Assembly: GCA_004295085.1 (NCBI GenBank)
Contig: SHNF01000014.1
Coordinates: 1-64,000 of the forward strand
Direction: 5' to 3'
Origin: Planctomycetota bacterium
Lineage (GTDB): Bacteria; Planctomycetota; UBA1135
DNA length: 64,000 nucleotides
A program made the translations under genes and the position numbers. Position 1 is the first letter of the stretch, and each line of letters begins with the position of its first letter. The notes below the pieces were generated by a model, which searched no databases, was not told the origin of the DNA, and saw nothing but the letters and a program-made list of their open reading frames with translations. This document shows, piece by piece, positions 27,967 to 37,357 of this stretch.

Positions 27967-30888
27967 CTACTGGATGACCAGGGTCACCGCGTTCGAGTCG
28001 AAGGTGGTGGCGCCCTGGTCGGCGCGCGCTTCGACGTACACGGTGCGGCCGGCCCCGCGGGACGGGATCGGACCGCTGGTCCAGGCGCCCGTGCCGGCGG
28101 CGCTGGTGGTGCCCGTGGTCGCCGTGAAGCGCGGCGTGCCGATGTCGAAGGGCTGGCCGTTGATCACGCTGCCGTTCAGGTTGAACGCGTAGTACAGCCA
28201 GTACGGGGCGTTCGCCGGCGCGTTGCTGAAGGAGTAGCTCACGGTCCCGCCCACCACCGCGGAGGTGGAGCCGGTCAGGACGATGCTGTCCGTGCCGGAG
28301 GGCACGGGCTCCACCGACACCACCGCGAACTCGTCGATGTTCCAGCCGCCGAACTCCAGGCCGCCGTCCGTGACCATCTCGAAGCGGATCTGCAGCGCCG
28401 GGTTGTTGTCGGCGTAGGCCGAGATGTCGATGTCCACCGCGGTCCAGGTGCTGTCGTGCACGTCCCCGACCGAAGGGTTGTTGTACACGACGCTCCACAC
28501 GCCGTTGAGGCGCGCGTAGATGCGGGCGTCGTCGTAGATGCCCTGCTCCACGTTGAGCCAGCGCATGAACTGCAGGCGCACGCCGCTCTTGCCGGTGCAG
28601 TTGATCGCCGGCGAGTCCAGGTGGTTGTTGACGTTGGCTTCGTAGTTGCCGTCGTAGTTGCTGAGGACGCCGATGTCGTTGCCCCAGCACTTGGTCCCGG
28701 CGAACGCCGCCGACGGGTCGTCGCTCTTGCCCACCGGGGCGCCGCGCTGCCAGTCGTCCTGGGTGGCGACCTGGGCGTGGGTCCAGCCCTCGTCGGTGGC
28801 GCCCTCGAAGCCGTTGGTGTAGATCGGGGTGATGACGCCCACGATGAAGTGGTGCTCGCCGGACACCGGGTTGCGCGCGTCGTTGCCCTGGTTGTCGGCG
28901 GCTTCGATGTGGTAGTCCACGAAGGCCACGGATTGCTGGCCGGGGATGCTGGCGCTCCAGGTGGAGCCGCCTGTATTGCTCATCGGGACGGTCAGCTCGC
29001 CGCCGCCGTTGACCCGGTACTTGAGATTGGCGCTGGTGATGGTGGTCGCGAACAGCGAGGTGATGTCGGCGTCCACCACGTACGGGCCGGTCTCGTTCTG
29101 GGTGTTGGGCAGGGGCGTGTGCGCGATCTGCAGCACCGGGATGCCGGGGAAGCCCTGCTCCTGGAAGGCGCTGTCGATGTCCGTGAAGTTGGGCGTGCCG
29201 TTGCCGAGGTTGGCGTCGTCGTCGTCCAGCGCCAGCCAGTGGTCCTCGATCACGGTGCGGATCTGGCCGTCGTTGTAGGCGTTCATCCAGCTCACGAACA
29301 GCGTGTCGGCGATCAGGTCGCCGGCGGCGTCGCCGTAGGTGGTGTTCAGGTTGCGGCGCACCTTCCACAGCGCGCCCATGAGCACCTCGCCGTCGGCGTG
29401 CACCTCGCCGTAGCAGCCGCCGGCGCCGTCGCCGCAGAACTGGCGCGTGTTGTTGCCGCTGCGGATGAAGCCGCCGCTGGTGTAGAAGCCCTGGCCCACG
29501 ATCGGCGTGTCGTAGATGTACATGGCGTACACGTCGGCATTGCCCTCGCCGAAGCCGTCCGGGCCGTTGCCGCTGCCCTCGCGCACGTTGGCCCAGTGGC
29601 CCTCCTCGTGGGCCACCACGGTGCTGTAAGCCGTGTTCACGCAGCCGCCGCCGGCCAGGTAGAAGTTGATGGAGCCGCCGTCGAAGTAGGCGTTGCAGGT
29701 GGAGGAGATGTTGACGTTGGCGAGCACCTGGATGTCCATCGTGTTCTCGCCGGGGTCGATGGCCTTCAGGTAGGCGCGGAAGTCCTGCACCCCGTCGAAG
29801 GCGTTGGCCTGGGCGGTGATCTGATCGCTCAGCGCCGGGTTCATGGTCACGCTCTGGAACACCCCGGGCGTGAACGGCACGGTCAGGCTGTACTCGCTGC
29901 CGGCGCTGTTCTGCACGTTGGCCCAGGTGCCCACGTACGCGAAGGTCAGGTTGACCGGCGAGGTCCCGGTGTGCGGGATCGTGAAGTCGCCGGCGGCGTC
30001 GGTCACCGTGGTGCCCGCCGAGCTGGTCACGCGCAAGGTGCGCATCGCCTGCATGGTCTCGGGGTTGGAGGCGGTGTCGGGCAGGACGCCGGGCGTGGCG
30101 AAGCTGTCCACGTGCCCGGTGAGATCGTTGGTGCCGGCGCGGCCGCATGTGTGCACGAGCTGGTCGCTGCCGAGCACGTCGGCCAGCGCGTCGGCAGCCA
30201 CGTACATGCGCCGGCCCGAGGGGATGCCGTCCGCGACCGGCGTGCGCAGCTCCACGGCCCAGGCCAGGCGCGGCACGATGGTCTTGCCCGGCTGGTGCGG
30301 GTAGATGACCAGCTCCGGTACGCCGATCACGCCGGCGGCGCGGCCTTCCAGCGCCGCGTAAGCGCCGTGCGCCGCGGTGATGGCCGCGCGCGGGTCCACG
30401 CCCGGACGCGTGCTCAACTGCTCGATCCAGGGCAGTCCGGTCGTGTCCAGGGCCAGGATCCTGCCGCCGGGAGCCAGCAGCACCGAGGCGGAGCCGTTCA
30501 CCACCGGCACGCCGCGGACTTCCTGGCGGAACTCGACCGCGATCTTGTCGGTGCCGCCGATGCGCGACAGCGGCAGGCGGTGCACCTGCTGCAGCACCAG
30601 GGTGGAGTCGTCCAGGCCGAACATGCCGGCGGCCTCGTGCAAGGCCACGCGCGCCAGCTCGACGTACTCGGCATCGGTGCTGGCGGCGAAGGGCGCCTCG
30701 GCGCCGCCGCCGAACAGGAACTTGGCCGTGCCGGTGCCCGGATTCAGGCGCAGGATCCACGCGTCGCCGTGCTGCTGGCGCCAGGCCTGGTATGCAGTGG
30801 TGACGCCCGGGTCTTGCGGGAGCTCCTGGGCGCGCAGCGGCAGCGCCAGGGCGAGGACGAAGAGAGCAGGGAGCGGTCGATGAGCCAC
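27967..30888 (-). CDS. secreted zinc metallopeptidase (fungalysin/thermolysin-propeptide type), copy 2
   Basis: A 973-residue paralogue of the 24990-27875 protein, with the same order: signal peptide (LPALFVLALALPLRAQ), FTP-like propeptide, catalytic HEEGHW with His427-Glu428-His431 plus GFGEGNADVYAMY, Ig-like domain, jelly-roll-like domain and terminal domain. The GTG at 30888 is chosen because the signal peptide follows at once and no ATG is available; the 311-codon upstream extension is not protein-like. The catalytic half matches copy 1 best, while the tail (FEGATDEGWTHAQVATQDD) matches the M28 peptidase best, which implies tail exchange within the cluster. Confidence 0.87.
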   Translation of the reverse strand: MAHRPLPALFVLALALPLRAQELPQDPGVTTAYQAWRQQHGDAWILRLNPGTGTAKFLFGGGAEAPFAASTDAEYVELARVALHEAAGMFGLDDSTLVLQQVHRLPLSRIGGTDKIAVEFRQEVRGVPVVNGSASVLLAPGGRILALDTTGLPWIEQLSTRPGVDPRAAITAAHGAYAALEGRAAGVIGVPELVIYPHQPGKTIVPRLAWAVELRTPVADGIPSGRRMYVAADALADVLGSDQLVHTCGRAGTNDLTGHVDSFATPGVLPDTASNPETMQAMRTLRVTSSAGTTVTDAAGDFTIPHTGTSPVNLTFAYVGTWANVQNSAGSEYSLTVPFTPGVFQSVTMNPALSDQITAQANAFDGVQDFRAYLKAIDPGENTMDIQVLANVNISSTCNAYFDGGSINFYLAGGGCVNTAYSTVVAHEEGHWANVREGSGNGPDGFGEGNADVYAMYIYDTPIVGQGFYTSGGFIRSGNNTRQFCGDGAGGCYGEVHADGEVLMGALWKVRRNLNTTYGDAAGDLIADTLFVSWMNAYNDGQIRTVIEDHWLALDDDDANLGNGTPNFTDIDSAFQEQGFPGIPVLQIAHTPLPNTQNETGPYVVDADITSLFATTITSANLKYRVNGGGELTVPMSNTGGSTWSASIPGQQSVAFVDYHIEAADNQGNDARNPVSGEHHFIVGVITPIYTNGFEGATDEGWTHAQVATQDDWQRGAPVGKSDDPSAAFAGTKCWGNDIGVLSNYDGNYEANVNNHLDSPAINCTGKSGVRLQFMRWLNVEQGIYDDARIYARLNGVWSVVYNNPSVGDVHDSTWTAVDIDISAYADNNPALQIRFEMVTDGGLEFGGWNIDEFAVVSVEPVPSGTDSIVLTGSTSAVVGGTVSYSFSNAPANAPYWLYYAFNLNGSVINGQPFDIGTPRFTATTGTTSAAGTGAWTSGPIPSRGAGRTVYVEARADQGATTFDSNAVTLVIQ
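29510..30380. repeat. direct duplication, copy B (paired with 26530-27400)
   Basis: Second copy of the duplicated coding segment at a constant offset of 2980 bases. The absence of gaps shows that both copies have stayed in frame. Confidence 0.8.
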
Positions 30889-31233
30889 GGTTGTGTGTCT
30901 TGGGAGGGAGAGGGGGGCGTTGGGACGGGACGCAGTGCGTCCGGATCGAACAATGTAGGACTCAAGCAAAGCCCCGGTTGTTCGAAAATCTGCTCCGACC
31001 TCTCGTGCGTCGCGCCACAGCGCGGCCTCAGCCCTGCAATGCGAGCACCTAAGGTATGAAACCCCAAGGACTTGCGCCAGCGTTCCCGGATCCCCTGCAA
31101 TTTCTTCGAAGTCCGTGAACACTTTGCGGCCGCGCCGCGTCTCACGCAATGGCATGCAGGCCGCTGTGCGGCTCGATCCCCACGTATCCCGCCCCGTCGT
31201 CTTTCCCCCGGCTCCATCACCCTCATCCACTCC
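30889..31233. other. divergent intergenic region with two inverted repeats
   Basis: There is no convincing gene. GGACGCA-G-TGCGTCC (30928-30942) is a perfect palindrome about 40 bases upstream of the metallopeptidase GTG. CGAACAA (30947-30953) and TTGTTCG (30978-30984) form a second, wider inverted pair. Either could bind a regulator. I see no clear promoter hexamers. Confidence 0.4.
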
Positions 31234-32031
31234 ATGACGCGTTTCGTGTTCCTGGGGCTGCTGGCCCCGGCTCTGCTCCTGTCCGCCTGCAACCGCGGGT
31301 CTCCGGCGCCCGCCCGCGGCCCCGGCGGCGACGTATTCAGCGCCGCCGACCTGGCCGGCGACTGGGTCGGCGTGTTCACGCCCTCCAATCCGCAGCGCGA
31401 CAGCTTCAACTTCTACGCGCGCTTCGACGCCGCGGGCGCCGCCTACGAGGCCGCCGACGGTCTGGCCGACCAATGGACCACGGCCGACTCGGAGTTCCGC
31501 TCCAACGTGGACCCGCGCGGCAACGCCCTGGTCAATCTGGAGCAGAGGACCGAGCAGGGGGCGCGCATGCGCATCCTCGGCGTCCTGGACCGCGCGCGCC
31601 TGCGCCTCGGCGGCGACTTCACCCTCGCCCGCACCGGGGCCAGCGACGTCGGCGGGGCCTTCGAGATGCACAGGACCAGCGGAGCCGGCCACTTCAGCGC
31701 GGCCACGCACCTGGCCGGGCGCTGGCTCGGCTACGGCGCCGGGCAGGGCAACCACCGCAAGGACATCCGCTGGGAGATCGGCGCGGACGGGACCTTGCTG
31801 CGCGGCGACATGGAAGTGCACGTGTTCATCCGCGGCGGACCCAACACCGGCATCTTCCAGTTCAGCAACGACGCCGTCGGCCGCCTGGACAACGTGGTGA
31901 TCCGCTCCGCCGACGGCTCGGTCCAGACCCTCGAGTACTTCCTGGTGGACGACACCGGGACCCTCATGGGCGGTCCGGGCGCGGACTCGGTGCTCGGCCC
32001 GGGCCTGTGCCGGCTGGTGCGACAGCCGTAG
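31234..32031 (+). CDS. lipoprotein of unknown function
   Basis: A 265-residue protein with a classical lipoprotein signal (LGLLAPALLLSAC). The body is beta-rich, with two similar halves that each open with a LAG-W-G pattern: DLAGDWVGVFTPSNPQ and HLAGRWLGYGAGQGN. This suggests duplicated lipocalin-like or small barrel domains. I recognise no family. ATG 31234 is chosen because the longer frame from 31072 has no signal. The gene is convergent with the small gene at 32058. Confidence 0.7.
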   Translation: MTRFVFLGLLAPALLLSACNRGSPAPARGPGGDVFSAADLAGDWVGVFTPSNPQRDSFNFYARFDAAGAAYEAADGLADQWTTADSEFRSNVDPRGNALVNLEQRTEQGARMRILGVLDRARLRLGGDFTLARTGASDVGGAFEMHRTSGAGHFSAATHLAGRWLGYGAGQGNHRKDIRWEIGADGTLLRGDMEVHVFIRGGPNTGIFQFSNDAVGRLDNVVIRSADGSVQTLEYFLVDDTGTLMGGPGADSVLGPGLCRLVRQP

Positions 32032-32057
32032 CCGCAGGCTCCGACCGGGTCAACGGA

Positions 32058-32378
32058 CTAATCCTGTGCTTCCCGGATGAATTCGATGCCCCAGGCAGTC
32101 CTGTTCTGGTCCACGAATCCGCTGATGGGCGCCAGGTCGTACGGCTCACCCTCCCGCGCCCGTGTGAAGCCGAGCTCGATCGCGGCCGGGTGCAGATGCG
32201 TTGCCAGGAAGCGCAGGTGCTCCTTGTCGCTCGGCAGGACAGTCAGGCGGATCCTGGACTCGGGCATGCTTCCCTCGCGCACTCTCTGCACGTGACAATC
32301 GAAGACGTCGGCGAAACCGACCGCGCCCTTGTGGGATGCCGTGACTACCAGGACCAGGCGGCCGGCAGCGTCCTTCAT
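32058..32378 (-). CDS. small conserved-looking protein of unknown function
   Basis: A 106-residue soluble protein that begins MKDAAGRLVLVVTASHKG. It has alternating strands and helices with no signal peptide and no motif I recognise. The ATG at 32378 lies 7 bases after the end of the DUF4157 gene, so it is probably the second gene of that operon. An immunity or accessory role for the DUF4157 protein would fit the position but is speculation. Confidence 0.55.
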   Translation of the reverse strand: MKDAAGRLVLVVTASHKGAVGFADVFDCHVQRVREGSMPESRIRLTVLPSDKEHLRFLATHLHPAAIELGFTRAREGEPYDLAPISGFVDQNRTAWGIEFIREAQD

Positions 32379-32385
32379 GCCGGGT

Positions 32386-33645
32386 CTACCATGCCGGCGC
32401 AGCAAACTCGACGATGGGCTGTGGCGGCAGATTCGCGGCCCACCACGCCACCAGGTCCTCGATCGTGAAGACTTTCACCTTGTCCGTAGTACCTCCGAAT
32501 GTGAACGGCGTGTTTGGCGGTGGCCAGAACGTGTACACCTCCGATCCGTTCCCGGTTGCCAGCGCCACGTGGGCCAATCCATTGAAGAAGACCAGATCGC
32601 CGCGCTGGGGCAACCGCAGATTCGGCCCCGGTACGGCGTAGAAGGTGCGGGCGCCACGCGACATCGCCGCCTCCCAGTCGCCGGTCGGCGTGGAGACATA
32701 GAGGTTGTGGATCCAGTTCCAATCGATGGCCCGCGCTCGATACGCGGACAGCAAGACCGCCTCCCAGCAGTTCATTACGGTCGCCGACGACACTGCGGGG
32801 AAGGGGGTCTCCGCTGCAGCCGAGGCCCATGATTCGAAATCCGTCCCCGACCCCGGGCCGGATGGCCGCCAGACCATGGTCTCTCCCACGCTCGCGGCCA
32901 TGGAAGCGGAAGCGGCGTCGTCCACCAGCGTGTGGTGCACGAACCCCGCCAGGAGCGGGCCCCGGTACCGGCTCTGGATCCGCAGCCAATCACCCGACGA
33001 ACCAATGACGGTCACGGCTTGTCCCTTGGGGATGGCGTCCAGGATGTTGGCCGGGTTCGTCGAATCCGGAGAGCTTCTGACATTCGCCCCCCGTGCTGGA
33101 ACGATGACCCCTCGCCAGGGATATGGCGTCCTGATCAGTCTTTGCACGCGGCTGGCGCCATGGGATTGCTGCACCACATGGGTCAATTCATGCGCGAGCA
33201 GGCTTCTGCCTTCCTGTGTTGCGGGCGCAAAGCGCCCCGCGCCAAACACGACGTGATGGCCCACGGTATAGGCCTCGGCGCGGAGGTCCCTGGCGGACCG
33301 CTCGGCCGCCGGGCCGAGATGGACGCGCACCCGCGAAAAGTCGTAGCCGAAGCGCGCTGCCATGCTCTCCACTACCGCGGGCTGTAGCGGCGCGCCCGGG
33401 CTGGCCACGACCCGCTCCACGCTGGACGGCGGGGCCGCGCCGTCCGGACCGGGTGCCTGCCGCGCGTACGCTTGCATCGGCAGCAGGGCGGTGCCGGCAT
33501 CGCGGCCGGCCAGGACACGATCGGCAACACGATCCGCCTCCCGCTCGTGCGCGTCTCCCGGTGTGCCGATCCTCAGCTTGGGCTGGATCAGCGCGGGCGC
33601 CGGCGCGTGCAACCTGCCGTCAGCATGCCGCACGTGCACTTGCAT
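32386..33645 (-). CDS. DUF4157-SH3-NlpC/P60-like protein, eCIS-effector-like
   Basis: A 419-residue protein with three parts. Residues 25-165 are DUF4157, with the zinc-peptidase-like HELTHVVQQ at 152-160. About 180-245 resemble a bacterial SH3 domain (GANVRSSPD, AIPKGQAVTVIGSSGDWLRI). About 285-400 look like an NlpC/P60-type cysteine hydrolase with Cys293 in MNCWEAV and His359 in GLAHVAL. There is no signal peptide. DUF4157 is known as a frequent N-terminal module of cargo of extracellular contractile injection systems. No such system is in the window. A purine-rich AAAGGAGG precedes the ATG. Confidence 0.8.
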   Translation of the reverse strand: MQVHVRHADGRLHAPAPALIQPKLRIGTPGDAHEREADRVADRVLAGRDAGTALLPMQAYARQAPGPDGAAPPSSVERVVASPGAPLQPAVVESMAARFGYDFSRVRVHLGPAAERSARDLRAEAYTVGHHVVFGAGRFAPATQEGRSLLAHELTHVVQQSHGASRVQRLIRTPYPWRGVIVPARGANVRSSPDSTNPANILDAIPKGQAVTVIGSSGDWLRIQSRYRGPLLAGFVHHTLVDDAASASMAASVGETMVWRPSGPGSGTDFESWASAAAETPFPAVSSATVMNCWEAVLLSAYRARAIDWNWIHNLYVSTPTGDWEAAMSRGARTFYAVPGPNLRLPQRGDLVFFNGLAHVALATGNGSEVYTFWPPPNTPFTFGGTTDKVKVFTIEDLVAWWAANLPPQPIVEFAAPAW

Positions 33646-33817
33646 GCGTAGCCTCCTTTCGGTCCCGCATGCGCGCGCAGGGGCTCCATACCGGGTCCAT
33701 GGCCGCCATCGTAGGACCCAGCTTCACGAGGGTCCACTCCGGTGCCGGGGCTCACGCGCAAGAGCCACGGCGCGCCGCGCGCAACGACTTGCGGCCTGGG
33801 CGGCTCTCGAACCGTCG

Positions 33818-33844
33818 CGTTTGGTGCCATCGTGGCACCGAACG
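33818..33844 (-). terminator. hairpin downstream of metH
   Basis: CGTTTGGTGCC (33818-33828) and GGCACCGAACG (33834-33844) pair over 11 bases with one G-T wobble and a 5-base loop, 58 bases after the metH stop. There is no T-run. It may end the methionine operon. The rest of 33646-33901 holds nothing recognisable. Confidence 0.4.
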
Positions 33845-33901
33845 CCATGGTTCTCCGAAGGGACCAGGAGCCGGCATCCTCTCGGATGCAGCGCCGGGCG
33901 C

Positions 33902-36900
33902 TCACACCGAAAAGTAGCGCGCCTGCGGGTGGTGGAACACCAGCGCGCTGACGCTCGCCTCGGGGCTCATCATGAACTCGTCGGTGAGCGTGACGCCGAT
34001 GTCCTCCGCGCCCTCCAGCAGCGCGAACAGCTTGGCCTGGTCCTCCAGGTCCGGACAGGCCGGGTAGCCGAAGGACATGCGCTTGCCGCGATAGTTGGCG
34101 TCGAACAGGTCCTCGCGGGTCAGCTCCGGGCCGTCCGGGAAGCCCCACAGCGCGCGCAGCTCGCGGTGCAGCCATTCCGCCGTGGCTTCCGCCGTTTCGA
34201 GCGCGAGCGCCTGCAGCGCGAAGCTGCGCAGGTACTCGCCCTCGTCCTTCAGGCGCGCGGCGGTCTCCTCCACGCGGCTGCCGGCGGTCACGACGAACAG
34301 CGCCATCCAGTCGTCCAGCTCCGCGGCGCCGGCGGCGGCCCGCTCGGGCAGCGGCGGGTGGCCGCCGCAGGGCTTCAGCGGGCGGACGAAGTCGGCGATG
34401 CACAGGCGGCGGTCGCGGGCCTGGCGGGGGAAGGTGAAGCGCTGCGCCAGCCGGCCCTCGCTGCTGCTCACGAGCACCGAGTCGCCCTCGCTGCCGCAGC
34501 GGAAGAAGCGGTAGACGGCGCGCGGGGCGAGCACTCCCTCGCGCTGCACCCAGCGCTGGATCCCCTGGACCTCGCGGTGCAGCTTCTCCGCGGTCGTGTC
34601 GCCTTTCTCGAGCAGCTTCCGGAGCTTCCCGCGCAGTCCCAGGTGCTTGCCGTAGAGGATGTCCGGGTTGATGAGGGAAAAGACTTCGTCGAGAGGAATG
34701 TCCTCGAGTACGGTGCGCCGCGTCTGCGGCGGCTGGAGAGGGGTGACGAGATCGAGGCGGGCCGGCGCGGGCAGATCGTCGGAGACCGTGGCTGCTGTTG
34801 CGGGCGCCTTCCCAGGCCTTTCGGCCGCGCGCAGCGCGGCGGCGCGGCGCGCCGGGTCCATCAGGCGGTTGCCGAGGTCCAGGCCGGCCATGGCGTCCGG
34901 CGCGTAGTACACGGGACCCTGGTAGACCGGCGCGATGCGCTCGGCGGTGAAGCGGCGCGTCAGCGCGGCGCCGCCGACCAGCAGCGGCAGCGCGACCCCG
35001 TTCTCGGCCAGGTCCTGGGCGGTCGCCACCATCTGCTGCGTGCTCTTCACCAGCAGCCCGCTCAGGCCGACCAGGTCGGGCTGATGCTGGCGGACGGCGC
35101 GGGTCAGCTCGTGCGGCGGCACCTTGATGCCGAGGTTGACCACTTCGAAGCCGTTGTTGCTGAACAGGATGTCCACCAGGTTCTTGCCGATGTCGTGCAC
35201 GTCGCCCTTGACGGTGGCCAGGATCAGCCGGCCCTTGCGCGCGCCCTCGCTCTTCTCCATGAAGGGCTGCAGGTGCGCGACCGCCGCCTTCATGACTTCG
35301 GCCGACTGCAGCACCTCGGCCACGATCAGCTTGCGGTCGTTGAACAGGCGCCCGACCTCGTCCATGCCGGCCATCAGCGGGCCATTGATGATGTCGAGCG
35401 GATTGCTGCCGCCGGCGCGCTTGGCCTCCAGGTCCTCGACCAGGCCGGCGCGCCGGCCCTCCACCACGTAGCGGGCGAGCCTCTGGTCCAGGCTCAGCCC
35501 GGCCCAGTCGTCCTGCGTCTTCGTGGACTTCGCGTCGCGGAAGTGGTCGCTGAAGCGCGCCAGCGCCGCCGGATCGCGGCAGAACAGCAGGTCCTCGGCC
35601 AGGTCGCGCTCCAGCAGCGGGATGCTGGCGTAGCGCGCCAGGGCCTCGGTGTTGACGATGGCGAGGTCCAGGCCGCGCTGCGTGGCGTGGTAGAGGAAGA
35701 CCGAGTTCAGCACCTCGCGGCCGCCCTCGGGCAGCCCGAAGGAGACGTTGGAGATGCCGAGGATGGTGCGGCAGGCCGGGAAGCGCTGCTTGAGCTGCTC
35801 CACGCCCTCAAGGGTCCAGAGGCCGGCGCGCGCGTACTTCTGGTCGCCGGTTCCGATCGGGAACACAAGCGCGTCGAACAGGATGTCCTCGTCGGCCACG
35901 CCGTAGCGCTCGTGCAGGATGCGGCGGCTGCGCTCCGCGATCTCGAGCTTGCGCTCCAGCGTGACCGCCATGCCGTTCTCGGGGTCCTCGTCGATGCAGC
36001 CCACCACCAGCGCGGCCCCGAAGCGCCGGGCCAGCGGCACGACGGCGTCGAAGCGCTCCAGCCCGTCCTCCAGGTTGATGGAATTGAGGATGGAGCGGCC
36101 CTGGAGCAGGGGAAGCGCGGCCGCGATGACGCGCGCGTCGGTGCTGTCGATCATGAGCGGCACGCGCACCTGGCGCAGGAGCTTGGGCAGGAACGCCAGC
36201 ATGTCGGCCAGCTCGTCGCGGTCGCTGCTGGCCATGCACACGTCCAGCACCTGCCCGCCCTTCTGGACCTGGAGCCGGCCGACCTCGGCCGCCTCGTCGA
36301 AGCGCTCGTCCTCGATCAGGCGGCGGAACTTGCGCGAGCCGACCACGTTGGTGCGCTCGCCCACCAGCACCGGGCGCACGTCCTCGGTCAGCTCCAGCTC
36401 GTCCAGGCCGGACAAGGTCACGCGGCTGCTGCGCGGCGGCGCGCGCCGCGGCGCCTGCGCCAGCGCCGCCGCCAGCGCGGCGATGTGCGCCGGCGTGGTG
36501 CCGCAGCAGCCCCCGGCCAGGTTCAGCCAGCCGTGGCGCGCGAACTCGGCCATCTGCGCCGCGAACGGCTCCGGCCCCAGGTCGTAGCCGCCCTCGGCGT
36601 TGGGCAGGCCGGCGTTGGGCACGCAGGCCAGCGGCAGCGGCGCCAGCTGGTGCAGCGCGCGCACGGCGTCGGTCATCTGGTCCGGCCCGGTGCCGCAGTT
36701 GAGGGAGATGTACAGGAGCGGGGCGTGGCGCACCGAGGCCCAGAAGGCCTCGATGGTCTGGCCGGCCAGCATGCGCCCGTTCGGCTCCAGCGTGGCCGAA
36801 ACCGCCACCGGCGCGTCGAAGCCGGCCTCCTGGCGCGCCGCCTCGATGCCGATCAGGGCCGCCTTGGTGTTGAGCGTGTCCTGGCAGGTCTCGACCAGCA

Positions 36901-37357
36901 GGAAGTCGGCGCCGCCCTCGACCAGGCCCAGCGCCTGGGTCCGGAACGCGTCCACCATCTCGTCGAAAGTGGCGCCGCCGGTCAGGCTCAGGGACCTGTT
37001 GGTGGGGCCGATGCTGCCCGCCACCCAGGCGTCCGCGCCGGCCACCGCGCGCGCCAGGGCCGCCGCCGCGGCGTTGATGGCGCGCGCCTGCTGCGCCAGT
37101 CCGTACTCGGCGAGCACGATGGGGGAGGCGCCGAAGGAATCGGTCTCCAGGATGTCCGCGCCCGCGTCCCGGTAGGCCTGGTGCACGGCGCGGACCACTT
37201 CCGGCCGGGTGAGCACCAGCACCTCGTTGCAGCCCTCGGCGCCGCCGAAGTCGTCCGCGGTCAGCGCGCGCGCCTGCAGCTGCGTGCCCATGCCGCCGTC
37301 GAGCAGCAGCACGCGCTGCGCGAGCGCGTCCTCCAGCCGGCGGCGGCGCGCGTTCAT
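33902..37357 (-). CDS. metH: cobalamin-dependent methionine synthase MetH
   Basis: A 1151-residue enzyme that transfers the methyl group of 5-methyl-THF to homocysteine. The usual four modules are present in order: homocysteine-binding domain (LLLDGGMGTQLQ; zinc Cys in GGCCGTTPAHI near residue 290), pterin-binding domain (VGERTNVVGSRKF), cobalamin-binding domain with the DVHDIGKN motif (His721 as lower cobalt ligand), and AdoMet-dependent activation domain (DEVFSLINPDILYGKHLGLRG; RGKRMSFGYPACP). It is slightly shorter than E. coli MetH. Its ATG overlaps the stop of the upstream methyltransferase/MTHFR gene (ATGA), and both lie under one SAM riboswitch. Confidence 0.97.
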   Translation of the reverse strand: MNARRRRLEDALAQRVLLLDGGMGTQLQARALTADDFGGAEGCNEVLVLTRPEVVRAVHQAYRDAGADILETDSFGASPIVLAEYGLAQQARAINAAAAALARAVAGADAWVAGSIGPTNRSLSLTGGATFDEMVDAFRTQALGLVEGGADFLLVETCQDTLNTKAALIGIEAARQEAGFDAPVAVSATLEPNGRMLAGQTIEAFWASVRHAPLLYISLNCGTGPDQMTDAVRALHQLAPLPLACVPNAGLPNAEGGYDLGPEPFAAQMAEFARHGWLNLAGGCCGTTPAHIAALAAALAQAPRRAPPRSSRVTLSGLDELELTEDVRPVLVGERTNVVGSRKFRRLIEDERFDEAAEVGRLQVQKGGQVLDVCMASSDRDELADMLAFLPKLLRQVRVPLMIDSTDARVIAAALPLLQGRSILNSINLEDGLERFDAVVPLARRFGAALVVGCIDEDPENGMAVTLERKLEIAERSRRILHERYGVADEDILFDALVFPIGTGDQKYARAGLWTLEGVEQLKQRFPACRTILGISNVSFGLPEGGREVLNSVFLYHATQRGLDLAIVNTEALARYASIPLLERDLAEDLLFCRDPAALARFSDHFRDAKSTKTQDDWAGLSLDQRLARYVVEGRRAGLVEDLEAKRAGGSNPLDIINGPLMAGMDEVGRLFNDRKLIVAEVLQSAEVMKAAVAHLQPFMEKSEGARKGRLILATVKGDVHDIGKNLVDILFSNNGFEVVNLGIKVPPHELTRAVRQHQPDLVGLSGLLVKSTQQMVATAQDLAENGVALPLLVGGAALTRRFTAERIAPVYQGPVYYAPDAMAGLDLGNRLMDPARRAAALRAAERPGKAPATAATVSDDLPAPARLDLVTPLQPPQTRRTVLEDIPLDEVFSLINPDILYGKHLGLRGKLRKLLEKGDTTAEKLHREVQGIQRWVQREGVLAPRAVYRFFRCGSEGDSVLVSSSEGRLAQRFTFPRQARDRRLCIADFVRPLKPCGGHPPLPERAAAGAAELDDWMALFVVTAGSRVEETAARLKDEGEYLRSFALQALALETAEATAEWLHRELRALWGFPDGPELTREDLFDANYRGKRMSFGYPACPDLEDQAKLFALLEGAEDIGVTLTDEFMMSPEASVSALVFHHPQARYFSV

